Below are positions 17,359 to 24,637 of a DNA stretch of 64,000 nt, piece by piece. The stretch covers positions 186,001-250,000 of the forward strand of contig NZ_JAMRXH010000010.1 of the NCBI RefSeq assembly GCF_023740735.1, read 5' to 3'. The position numbers and the translations under genes are program-made. The stretch is from Nocardia sp. CDC159. Lineage in GTDB: Bacteria > Actinomycetota > Actinomycetes > Mycobacteriales > Mycobacteriaceae. Below the pieces are notes generated by a model. It saw nothing but the letters and a program-made list of their open reading frames with translations, had not been told where the DNA came from and made no database searches. Numbering within the stretch: position 1 is the first letter of the stretch; each line of letters begins with the position of its first letter.

Positions 17359-19470
17359 ATGAACGAAATGTCTGAGATACCGAGTACCAGCAATGGTCGA
17401 GTGCCTATTCGGCAGGTGCGCCAGCATCGAGGCCGCGCTGCTCTGACATATTTGAGGAATAGTTCTCGAGCTCATATCGATGTCGCCCGGGTGATGGCAA
17501 TTCTCGGCGCCTCCAGTACCGGTGAGCTGATCGCGGATATGTTGAGTTTCGATGTGGCCGAAGTGAATTCGATTATCCAGGATATGACCGCGGTCGGAAT
17601 CGTCGAGAACGCCGCGATACCGCACCGATCGATTCGGGAGCGAATTCTCCGTGACATGCGAATGGACACCCGACAGGAGCTGCACCACCGCGCGGCCGCG
17701 GTGCTGTACAAGCGCGGGCATCCCGCCGCCACCATTGCCGAACATCTCCTGGGGGCCGTGACCGTCCGCTTCACCTGGGCTCCCGCGGTACTGCTCGCCG
17801 GGGCGAAGCAGGAGGTCGGCAACGATCGGGTCGACCGGGCCACCGCTTGTCTCGACCTGGCGTACCGCTTGAGCCACCAGGCCTGCGACCGGGCCGCTAT
17901 CGCCGTATCGTTGGTGGCAACCGAGTGGCGAACAAACCCTTCGACGCGGACGCGCCATTTCACGCGGTTGATCGCGGCGGTCGGCACCGGACTCGTCCCG
18001 GCCCGGGATCTCCCCCTCGTGATCAGATATCTGCTCTGGCATGGCCGTCGCGACAAAGCGGACCTCGCCCTCGACCAACTGTGCGGTAATGCCAAGGACA
18101 CCACGCTCCCGGCGCACGAATTCCACACGCTGGACACCTGGTTGAAGTACACCCATCCGGAACACCATCGCAGACACCGCGGTTCACTGCGCCTGCGCTC
18201 CGAGATGGGCCCGGCCCGCGGCGGCGATCCCCGTGGTGGATCAGCGCGAACGGAGGTCGCCGACCTGTTGGAGGGGACCTTCAGCGGGCAGCCGCTCGAG
18301 GTGAATATCCAATTGGCGCACCACATCTTGGCGCACTCGCGGCTCACGATGGACACCGTCGAGGCGCTCGTGACCGCGCTGACCTGCCTGCTCATCGCCA
18401 ATCAACTCGATGCGGCCGCTACCTGGGCCGACGCGCTGCTCGCCGAATCCGAAGCCCGCGGCGCGCCGACCTGGAAAGCGGCCTTCGCGAGTCTTCGCGC
18501 CGATGCGGCGCTGCGCCAGGGCGACCTGCACGCCGCGGCGCAGTACGCCACCGCGGCGCTCAACGCGGTTCCGGCGGGCAACCTCGGCGTCCAGGTCGGC
18601 CTTCCCCTCGCGATACTGGTTCGGGCGCTCACCGCGCGCGGACACCACGAGCAGGCCGCCGCACAGCTCAAACGCCCGGTGCCCGCGGCGATGCTCGAGT
18701 CGCGATTCTGCCTGCCCTATCTGCACGCTCGCGGCCATCATCTGCTCGCGCTCGGTCGTACCGAAGACGCCCTCAGGGACTTTCACCGCTGCGGCGAACT
18801 GATGCAGCGCTGGCAGATGGACGTTCCGGGACTCGTGCCCTGGCGTAACGACACGGCCGAGGCCTACCTGCGACTGGGTGATCGCCGCCGCGCGCAGACC
18901 TTCGCCACCCTGCATCTGGATCGGCCCGGGTGCGGCGATCACCACCGCACCGATGGGGTGTCGCTGCGGATTCTGGCGCTCACGAGCACCGTGCACCAAC
19001 GGATTCCACTGCTGCGCGACTCCACCGCCATCGCACGAGCCGGCGGCGACCGGTATGAAATGGCAATGGTGCTGGCCGAACTCGGCAAAACGCATCGCAG
19101 CATCGGTGATCGCACCCGCGCGCGGACGCTGACCCGCAACGCCGCCCGGCTCGCCGAGTCATGTGGGGCGGATGCGCTGCTCGAGGAACTCGACCCCGTT
19201 CGCACACAGCACGTTACGCCCGTCCCCACACGGGTCGACCTGCCCCGGACGATCGACTCGTTGAGCCCCGCGGAGTTCCGTGTCGCCGAACTCGCCGCCG
19301 ACGGTAAGCGCAACTCCGATATAGCCCGCACCCTCGACATCACCACCAGCACGGTCGAACAGCATCTCACCCGCGTCTATCGAAAGTTGAACGTGGCCCG
19401 CCGCACCGAGTTGACCTTCGTGCTACTGGCCGATTCCAACCACCGGCCCAATATCGGCGCCGCGGGTTGA
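17359..19470 (+). CDS. LuxR-family transcriptional regulator, LAL-like but lacking the ATPase half
   Basis: A 703-residue regulator ending in a LuxR/GerE helix-turn-helix (about residues 635-695, with LSPAEFRVAELAADGKRNSDIA and a TVEQHL recognition helix). The rest is alpha-helical and TPR-like, with several ALxxRGHxxxA and ALGRTEDAL segments. It resembles the C-terminal two thirds of large LAL/MalT-type activators, but no Walker A or B motif is visible at the N-terminus, so it probably does not use ATP as a switch. The ATG is preceded by GAGGGGAG at good spacing. Its position in the cluster, followed by a thioesterase gene, makes it the likely cluster-specific activator. MalT and some LAL proteins bind G-rich repeats, so the TAGGGG repeats are candidate sites; this is an inference. 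Confidence 0.85.
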   Translation: MNEMSEIPSTSNGRVPIRQVRQHRGRAALTYLRNSSRAHIDVARVMAILGASSTGELIADMLSFDVAEVNSIIQDMTAVGIVENAAIPHRSIRERILRDMRMDTRQELHHRAAAVLYKRGHPAATIAEHLLGAVTVRFTWAPAVLLAGAKQEVGNDRVDRATACLDLAYRLSHQACDRAAIAVSLVATEWRTNPSTRTRHFTRLIAAVGTGLVPARDLPLVIRYLLWHGRRDKADLALDQLCGNAKDTTLPAHEFHTLDTWLKYTHPEHHRRHRGSLRLRSEMGPARGGDPRGGSARTEVADLLEGTFSGQPLEVNIQLAHHILAHSRLTMDTVEALVTALTCLLIANQLDAAATWADALLAESEARGAPTWKAAFASLRADAALRQGDLHAAAQYATAALNAVPAGNLGVQVGLPLAILVRALTARGHHEQAAAQLKRPVPAAMLESRFCLPYLHARGHHLLALGRTEDALRDFHRCGELMQRWQMDVPGLVPWRNDTAEAYLRLGDRRRAQTFATLHLDRPGCGDHHRTDGVSLRILALTSTVHQRIPLLRDSTAIARAGGDRYEMAMVLAELGKTHRSIGDRTRARTLTRNAARLAESCGADALLEELDPVRTQHVTPVPTRVDLPRTIDSLSPAEFRVAELAADGKRNSDIARTLDITTSTVEQHLTRVYRKLNVARRTELTFVLLADSNHRPNIGAAG

Positions 19471-19508
19471 CGGCGAACGGTACCCGCTCGATCACGAAGG
19501 CAGAGACC

Positions 19509-20261
19509 ATGACCGACACCCTCGATACCGCGAAGTGGTACAAGACGTTCCATCCGACCCCCGCGCCCGCCGCCCGGCTCGTGTGCTTCCCACACGCTGG
19601 TGGGTCAGCGACCTACTTCTGGCAGCTGTCCGCCGCCCTCGGCCCCACCGTCCGAGTGGAGTCCGTCCAGTATCCGGGCAGGCAGGATCGTAGGCATGAA
19701 CCACTGATCGGCGACCTCCACACCCTCGCCGACCTGCTCACCGACGCACTGGCCACCGGTGAGCTACCTACCGCCTTCTTCGGACACAGCATGGGCGCCA
19801 CCCTCGCCTTCGAAGTCGCCCGGCGCTGGGCCCGACGCGGTACCCCACTGTCGTCGCTGTTCGTCTCGAGCCGGCGCGCACCCTCGCTCCCGCCCGCCCA
19901 CCGGGTCGCGTTCGACACCGATGCCGACGTACTGGCCGAAATCAGATGTCTCAGTGGCACCGACGGGCGACTACTGGACGACGAGGAGATGCGCGCGATG
20001 ATCCTGCCGATCGCTCGCAACGACCTTCGGGCCGCCGAGTCGTACACCCTCCACCCGGGCCCGGATCTCAACTGCCCCATCATCGTGCTGCGGGGCACGG
20101 GTGACCCCCGCGCCTCCGCCGACGAGGCCGACCAGTGGCGCAACCACACCACCGGCCCATTCTCCACCCACACCTTCGACGGCGGCCACTTCTACCTCGA
20201 CACACACATCACCGAGGTAGCGGGGATCATCTCTGGCCATCTCGATCTCGAGCGGCCCTGA
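19509..20261 (+). CDS. type II thioesterase
   Basis: A 250-residue discrete thioesterase of the type II family that clears misloaded acyl or aminoacyl groups from PKS and NRPS carrier proteins. The fingerprint is complete: FPHAGGSA near the N-terminus, the nucleophile GHSMGA, an aspartate in GTGDPRAS and a histidine in DGGHFYL. The ATG at 19509 was chosen because the fold begins soon after and an AAGGCAGAG purine stretch precedes it; a TTG at 19467 overlapping the regulator stop is possible. Gene order regulator then TEII suggests co-transcription, and the enzyme most likely serves the NRPS/PKS at 280-10231. Confidence 0.9.
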   Translation: MTDTLDTAKWYKTFHPTPAPAARLVCFPHAGGSATYFWQLSAALGPTVRVESVQYPGRQDRRHEPLIGDLHTLADLLTDALATGELPTAFFGHSMGATLAFEVARRWARRGTPLSSLFVSSRRAPSLPPAHRVAFDTDADVLAEIRCLSGTDGRLLDDEEMRAMILPIARNDLRAAESYTLHPGPDLNCPIIVLRGTGDPRASADEADQWRNHTTGPFSTHTFDGGHFYLDTHITEVAGIISGHLDLERP

Positions 20262-20293
20262 CTCCGGGGTTGTGCCGAGCGCGGCCTGGGGAG

Positions 20294-20941
20294 TTACTCC
20301 ACCACCTCGACCACGTCACCGGGTTCGAGGTATTCGAAGAACGCGCGGGCGCCCTCTGGAGTCATTCGGACGCAGCCGTGTGACTGTTCCTCGATCGGGC
20401 CGATATGGGTGGCGATATCGCCGTTGAAGAACACCGCGTACCGCATCTCCGCGTTGTGCAGGGTGCTCCAGTGGTAGATCTCCTTGAAGTTGACCTGGAA
20501 GACGCCCGGAGGTGTTTCGTAGCCGGGGCGGCCGAAGGAGACCGGGGTGGGGCCGTAGATCACCTTTCCGTTGTCCATCAGCCAGCCCTCGTTGGTGGAC
20601 AGGCGGAAGCAGGCCCGTGCCTGCGCCGAGCAGGGTGCCGTGACCGGCGCGGGCGGAAGCAGCGCGGACAGGCCCGGGACGGCGGGCAGGGCCGGGAGTG
20701 GCGGCACACCGGGGAGTGTCGGCAGAGCCGGGAGCGCGGGCAGATTCACCGGCAGATTCGGAATGGTCGGTGCGGCAGGTATTTCGGGTCCTGCTGGCCA
20801 CAGCGGCCCGGCGGGCCAGAGCGGTTGAGCCTGCGCGGTGGCCGTCGAACCGAACCCCGCCGCGGTCACCCCGGCGGCCACCGCGGCCCGGGCGCCCCAC
20901 CGGTTGATCGTGGTCTCGCTCCGCCGACGATGTCTACCCAT
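20294..20941 (-). CDS. YkuD-type L,D-transpeptidase with proline/leucine-rich linker
   Basis: A 215-residue secreted protein: an arginine-rich N-terminus and a hydrophobic signal segment ending near TAQAQ, then about 70 residues rich in Pro, Ala and Leu (repeated LPALP units), then a YkuD catalytic domain. The active-site motif SHGCVRM with its cysteine and the upstream histidine (THIGP) are present, so cell-wall L,D-crosslinking or anchoring is likely. The linker may span the mycolate-type envelope. It is convergent with the thioesterase gene and marks the probable right end of the biosynthetic cluster. Confidence 0.88.
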   Translation of the reverse strand: MGRHRRRSETTINRWGARAAVAAGVTAAGFGSTATAQAQPLWPAGPLWPAGPEIPAAPTIPNLPVNLPALPALPTLPGVPPLPALPAVPGLSALLPPAPVTAPCSAQARACFRLSTNEGWLMDNGKVIYGPTPVSFGRPGYETPPGVFQVNFKEIYHWSTLHNAEMRYAVFFNGDIATHIGPIEEQSHGCVRMTPEGARAFFEYLEPGDVVEVVE

Positions 20942-21126
20942 CAGTCTCGCCCTCTCCGCTCCGCCAAGCGCAGTGAAGGCTAATGCGCACTCCGGCCAAG
21001 GGCGAGCAACATTAGCCGTGGCTCAACAGATTTCAAGCCCTGATTAAGCAATCGGCGTCGGTTCGTAGCGTCGGCCGGACGACAGGTACGGTGGATCGGG
21101 GAGTGTCGTACGGGAGGGGAGGCCCG

Positions 21127-21573
21127 GTGAGTCGGCTCAAACGCTATGAGCTGGTGGTGCTTCGGCTGTGCAATCCGCTGATCGGCTGGGTGATCGAGCG
21201 GTTCGGGCCGCCGACCTATGCGCTCGTGGAGACGACCGGGCGGCGCACCGGGAAACGCCGCCTGACGCCGGTGGCCAACGGGCTGGACGGCGACGTGTTT
21301 TGGCTGATCGCGGGGCTGGGTGCGGAGGCGCAGTTCGTACGCAATATTCGGGCCGATCCCCGGGTGCGAGTTCGCGCGCGCCCGGCCCGGCTTCGCGACG
21401 GTGTGCGGTTGCGTTGGCGAACCGGCACCGCGACGCTGCTCGAGGACGACCACGCGGCGGCCCGGCATCGGCTACTCGGCCGGGGGCGGCCGATGTTTCG
21501 GCTCGACGGACTTGTGCTGCGCAGGCTGGCTCACGGCGAGCGGATGCTCACCATCCGGATCGATCTCGACTGA
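21127..21573 (+). CDS. F420-binding nitroreductase-fold protein (Ddn/DUF385 family)
   Basis: A 148-residue split-barrel protein with the family signatures TTGRRTGKRR and FVRNIRADPRVRVR that define the deazaflavin (F420)-dependent nitroreductase-like group, common in Nocardia and Mycobacterium. Members reduce diverse substrates or bind F420 and fatty acids; the substrate here is unknown. GTG 21127 follows a GGGAGGGGAGG run; a start at 21091 would add 12 residues without family match. It lies 7 bp before the DUF3841 gene, so the two may be co-transcribed. Confidence 0.75.
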   Translation: MSRLKRYELVVLRLCNPLIGWVIERFGPPTYALVETTGRRTGKRRLTPVANGLDGDVFWLIAGLGAEAQFVRNIRADPRVRVRARPARLRDGVRLRWRTGTATLLEDDHAAARHRLLGRGRPMFRLDGLVLRRLAHGERMLTIRIDLD

Positions 21574-21580
21574 TACGCCG

Positions 21581-22126
21581 ATGCGAGTGTGGACATTGCA
21601 GGCGCCGGAGGTGGCGAGTGCGCTTCGCCGCACCGGCCGCTATCGACCGGACTGGGACCGGGTCCCCGTGAATTGGCGAATCGCGTACGGGGACATGTTG
21701 ATCGAGATGCGCCGCCGAGGCATCGACTGCGGCGACGGTCCGCCGGTGTGGTGCTGGCCGGGGCGGGCCCGGCCGCGCAAACAGGTGCGTATGACGGCGA
21801 ATCTGCTGCTCGGCGACGACCAGTGGGCCCGTGGCGTCGACCTGCTCGAGCTCGACATACCGAACGAGCTGACCGTGACCACCTCCTACGGCAGGTGGAA
21901 CGACCACCTGGAGCGCACCATGTCGCTGACGGCCGCCGAGAAACCGTGCCGGATGGACTGGCGGCCGACGCCGGTACACGACTACGACGCCCTCCAGGTC
22001 GTCGTCCCCGAACTGCGCCGGGAATGGCTGGTGCGGGTGCGTCCGTATCCGCCGGACGCGGAAACGGCCGCGCGCATCGCCACCGATCCCGATCTGGCCG
22101 TGTTCCGGGCGGGGAGTGGCCACTAG
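21581..22126 (+). CDS. DUF3841 family protein
   Basis: A 181-residue cytoplasmic protein that begins RVWTLQAPEV and contains the WNRIAYGDML-like segment WRIAYGDMLIEM, PPVWCWP and a C-terminal ELRREWLVRV, features of DUF3841 proteins. The family has no established biochemical role. No membrane segment or catalytic motif is evident. It follows the F420-type gene by 7 bp and precedes the beta-lactamase gene by 9 bp, so these three genes probably form one transcript. Confidence 0.7.
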   Translation: MRVWTLQAPEVASALRRTGRYRPDWDRVPVNWRIAYGDMLIEMRRRGIDCGDGPPVWCWPGRARPRKQVRMTANLLLGDDQWARGVDLLELDIPNELTVTTSYGRWNDHLERTMSLTAAEKPCRMDWRPTPVHDYDALQVVVPELRREWLVRVRPYPPDAETAARIATDPDLAVFRAGSGH

Positions 22127-22135
22127 ATTCTGATC

Positions 22136-23026
22136 GTGACCACCATCAGTCGCCGAAACCTCTTGGCCACAGCGGCTCTCGTGACGCTGGCCGGATGCGG
22201 TGCCGACAAGACCGCGCCCGTGACCGCGACGCGACCCCGGCCCGCGCCGCTGGTCCCCGAGTTGCTCGCACTCGAGCGAAAATTCGACGCGCGGCTGGGC
22301 GTCTATGCCGTGCACACCGGCACCGGCGCGACCATCGCCCACCGGGCCGACGAGCGCTTCGCCTTCTGCTCGGCGTTCAAGGGGGTGGCGGCGGCCGCGG
22401 TCTTGAGCCGTAACCCGCTGTCGCACCTGGACATGGTCGTCAGGTACTCCGAAGCGGATCTGACCGAGAATGCCGCGATCACCCCGAAGCATGTGGCTAC
22501 CGGCATGACCATTCGCGACCTGTGCGACGCCGCCGTCCGCTTCAGCGACGGCACCGCGGGCAATCTGTTGCTGCGCGACCTCGGCGGCCCGGCTCAGCTG
22601 ACCGCCTACGCCCGCACGCTGGGCGACACGGTCACTCGCATGGATCGCATCGAGCCGTTCATCACCGAGGCCACCCCCGGTGACCCCCGCGACACCTCCT
22701 CCCCCCGAGCCTTCGGCACCGCTTACCATAAGATCGTGCTGGGCGACGCCCTCCCCGAGGACAAACGCGCCTTCCTGCGGGACCTGTTGGAGCGCAACGT
22801 CACCAGCGCCCAGCGCCTCCGCGCGGGCCTGCCCGCAACCTGGCGAATCGCCAACAAGACCGGCACCGGCGACTACGGCACCCTCAACGACATAGCCATC
22901 GCCTGGCCCCCGGCCTCCGCCCCACTCGTCATCTCGACCATGTCCAGCAAGACGACCCGGGACGCCGAATACAACCAGGCCGTGCTCGCCGAGACCGCCG
23001 CCTATTTGGCAGCCATCCTGCGCTGA
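22136..23026 (+). CDS. class A beta-lactamase, lipoprotein, probable Tat substrate
   Basis: A 296-residue serine beta-lactamase. The N-terminus has a twin-arginine signal (ISRRNLL) followed by a lipobox (LAGC), so the mature enzyme is probably a membrane-anchored lipoprotein. Catalytic motifs: SAFK with Ser79 and Lys82 (SxxK), SDGTAGN (SDN motif with Gly in the Asn132 position, as in BlaC and other nocardial or mycobacterial enzymes), omega loop RIEPFITEATPGDPRD, and KTGTG. The general base glutamate (IEP) is present, but the usual Asn170 of the omega loop is Thr. The start is a GTG at 22136. Family membership is certain; substrate range cannot be judged. Confidence 0.93.
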   Translation: MTTISRRNLLATAALVTLAGCGADKTAPVTATRPRPAPLVPELLALERKFDARLGVYAVHTGTGATIAHRADERFAFCSAFKGVAAAAVLSRNPLSHLDMVVRYSEADLTENAAITPKHVATGMTIRDLCDAAVRFSDGTAGNLLLRDLGGPAQLTAYARTLGDTVTRMDRIEPFITEATPGDPRDTSSPRAFGTAYHKIVLGDALPEDKRAFLRDLLERNVTSAQRLRAGLPATWRIANKTGTGDYGTLNDIAIAWPPASAPLVISTMSSKTTRDAEYNQAVLAETAAYLAAILR

Positions 23027-23301
23027 TGACCGAGCGGCAGATGTGGTCCTCCGAAACCCTGCGATCGACCCTGGATCTGCCCGCGCCGCGGCGCAACCAT
23101 TGAGCAATCCGGCGACCGTCGGCGGTGTGGCCCACGACCTCGTTGTGCAGCAGCGTGGCGAGGACGTCGACGCCGTTTCGATACCTCGGCAGATCCAGGA
23201 AGTAGCAGCTTGATGATCTTGCTCGACGATGGCCCGAGCGTTCCACGCCGCCGTACTGGTGGCCGGGGGAAATTCGAGTAGTCGACCACTCTGGTTAACC
23301 C
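23027..23301. other. stretch without a convincing gene, possible decayed gene on the minus strand
   Basis: No plus-strand gene is supported here. On the minus strand, 23204 down to about 23030 gives a coherent peptide including YFLDLPRYRNG and LLHNEVVGHTADG, which reads like part of a real protein, but there is no start with a ribosome site and it runs into the beta-lactamase gene. I take it as a possible gene relic of unknown family. Confidence 0.3.
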
Positions 23302-23329
23302 TTGCGACGCCATCGACGATTGCTATAAC
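23302..23329 (+). promoter_or_regulatory. sigma-70-like promoter for the regulator at 23391
   Basis: TTGCGA at 23302-23307, a 16-bp spacer and TATAAC at 23324-23329, with an upstream TG one base away that makes an extended -10. Transcription would start near 23336, giving a leader of about 55 bases before the ATG at 23391. This is the most consensus-like promoter I saw in the window. Confidence 0.5.
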
Positions 23330-23390
23330 AGCACGCGTGGACGGGATCGCCGCCGCGACTTCGTACCACGTGGTGTCGAAGGAGTGCGCG

Positions 23391-24098
23391 ATGGCCCACC
23401 AGTCCGTGACCGGCAAGCCTGGCTCGGGCGGATTCGATGCCGAAGTGGTCGTGCGGTCGCTGGAGGCGGTCGCCCTGCGCATCGTCATCGTGTCGCCCAT
23501 CCGGTTGTATCGCGACGGCGTGGCGGCGGTCCTCGACGCGCTCGATGATGTGGCCGAGGTGTGCGCGTGCGCGCTGGCGATCGAGGGTATCGATGCGGCG
23601 CGACGGATCGGGGCGCAGGTGGCGCTGCTGGATATGACGGCGGTGGGCAGTGCGGCCGCGGCCCGGGTATTCACCCGCGAGTTGCCGGGGGTGAATGTCG
23701 TGGCGCTGGCGCTGCCCGAGACCGAGCAGTCGGTGATTGCCTGCGCGGAGGCCGGGATCGTGGGTTACGTCTCGCGCGAGGGCACCCTCGACGATCTGAT
23801 CGCCGCGGTGCGACATGCGGTGAAGGGCGAGATGCTGTGCTCCCCGGTGATCACCGGCGTGCTCATGCGCCGCGTCGCCCGGCTCGCCGACGGTCGCCGC
23901 CCGGACACCGGCCGCCGATTCCGCCTGACCGCCCGGGAACGGGAGGTCGCCGATCAGGTCGCCCTCGGCCTCAGCAACCGCGCGATCGCCGAGCGGTTGG
24001 GCATCGAGCTGTGCACGGTCAAGAACCACGTCCACAACATCCTGGACAAACTCGGCGCGGTGCAGCGCGCCGAGATCGCCGCTCATCTCTCGGAGTAA
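23391..24098 (+). CDS. LuxR/NarL-type response regulator with atypical receiver domain
   Basis: A 235-residue protein with a receiver-like domain (about residues 28-145) and a C-terminal NarL/LuxR DNA-binding domain (LTAREREVADQVALGLSNRA, TVKNHVHNIL). The candidate phospho-acceptor aspartate is in VALLDMTAV, but the acidic pair at the end of strand one is replaced by VSPIRLYRDG, so normal Mg-dependent phosphorylation is doubtful. The ATG at 23391 was chosen for the strong GAAGGAG 6 bases upstream. No sensor kinase is nearby. It is the first of two regulator-like genes ahead of the eCIS structural genes and may control them. Confidence 0.85.
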   Translation: MAHQSVTGKPGSGGFDAEVVVRSLEAVALRIVIVSPIRLYRDGVAAVLDALDDVAEVCACALAIEGIDAARRIGAQVALLDMTAVGSAAAARVFTRELPGVNVVALALPETEQSVIACAEAGIVGYVSREGTLDDLIAAVRHAVKGEMLCSPVITGVLMRRVARLADGRRPDTGRRFRLTAREREVADQVALGLSNRAIAERLGIELCTVKNHVHNILDKLGAVQRAEIAAHLSE

Positions 24099-24131
24099 CG
24101 GCTCACCGAACTTTCCTCGTCCGTGCCGTGC

Positions 24132-24146
24132 CCGGATCGGATCCGG
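24132..24146. repeat. 15-bp palindrome between two regulator-like genes
   Basis: CCGGATC G GATCCGG is a perfect palindrome with one central base, flanked by CCCGG/CCGGG. It lies 34 bp after the response regulator stop and about 110 bp before the next gene. A loop of one base is poor for a terminator, so an operator for a dimeric regulator is as likely. Confidence 0.35.
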
Positions 24147-24253
24147 ACCGGGTTCAGGCGAAGTCGGACCCGGGGGATCCATTGTCCCGGCCGAGCCCGC
24201 GGGGCGTTACTGAATGCGGTGGCGTCGGTGGCGACGCCGGTTACGAGGCCCAG

Positions 24254-24637
24254 ATGAACGACATGACCGGGACCACGGTCGCGCTGGTCGCGTGCTCCGG
24301 GATCATCGGCGGACTGATCCGTCGCGGCCTGCGCGCTCGCGCCGATGTGACCGTCGTCGAGGACGCCCCGGCTCATGATCCGCAGCGGTTGCGTCGACTC
24401 GCGCCCGACGTGGTGGTCTGGCAGCTCGACGACGACGCGATGCTCGACCGGAGACCCGAATTGTTCGGCGCCACCGGCGGATTCCCGGTCATAGCGATCA
24501 TCGACGACGGCCGCGGCAGTGCCGTGTGGCGGCTGCTGCCCCAGCGCACCGCGCTCGGCGCGCCGTCCATCGACACCCTCGTCGACACGATCCACGCCGT
24601 CACGGCGTCAGCAGAGGAGAACCCGCCATGCCAGTGA
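24254..24637 (+). CDS. small receiver-like protein at head of eCIS operon
   Basis: A 127-residue protein with an alternating strand/helix pattern like a stand-alone receiver domain (VALVACSG, then VVVWQLDDDAM, then FPVIAIID). The position of the phospho-acceptor reads VVVWQLDD and cannot be assigned with confidence. There is no DNA-binding domain. The start at ATG 24254 has a weak ribosome site; ATG 24263 is an alternative. Its 3' end overlaps the sheath gene by 10 bp, so it is translated with the eCIS particle genes. I do not recognise a named family. Confidence 0.6.
   Translation: MNDMTGTTVALVACSGIIGGLIRRGLRARADVTVVEDAPAHDPQRLRRLAPDVVVWQLDDDAMLDRRPELFGATGGFPVIAIIDDGRGSAVWRLLPQRTALGAPSIDTLVDTIHAVTASAEENPPCQ

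Noticed and set aside
21548..23674. 708-codon open frame on the minus strand over DUF3841, beta-lactamase and regulator
   Set aside because: Covers three well-supported plus-strand genes; only the short piece around 23030-23204 in another minus frame looked peptide-like.
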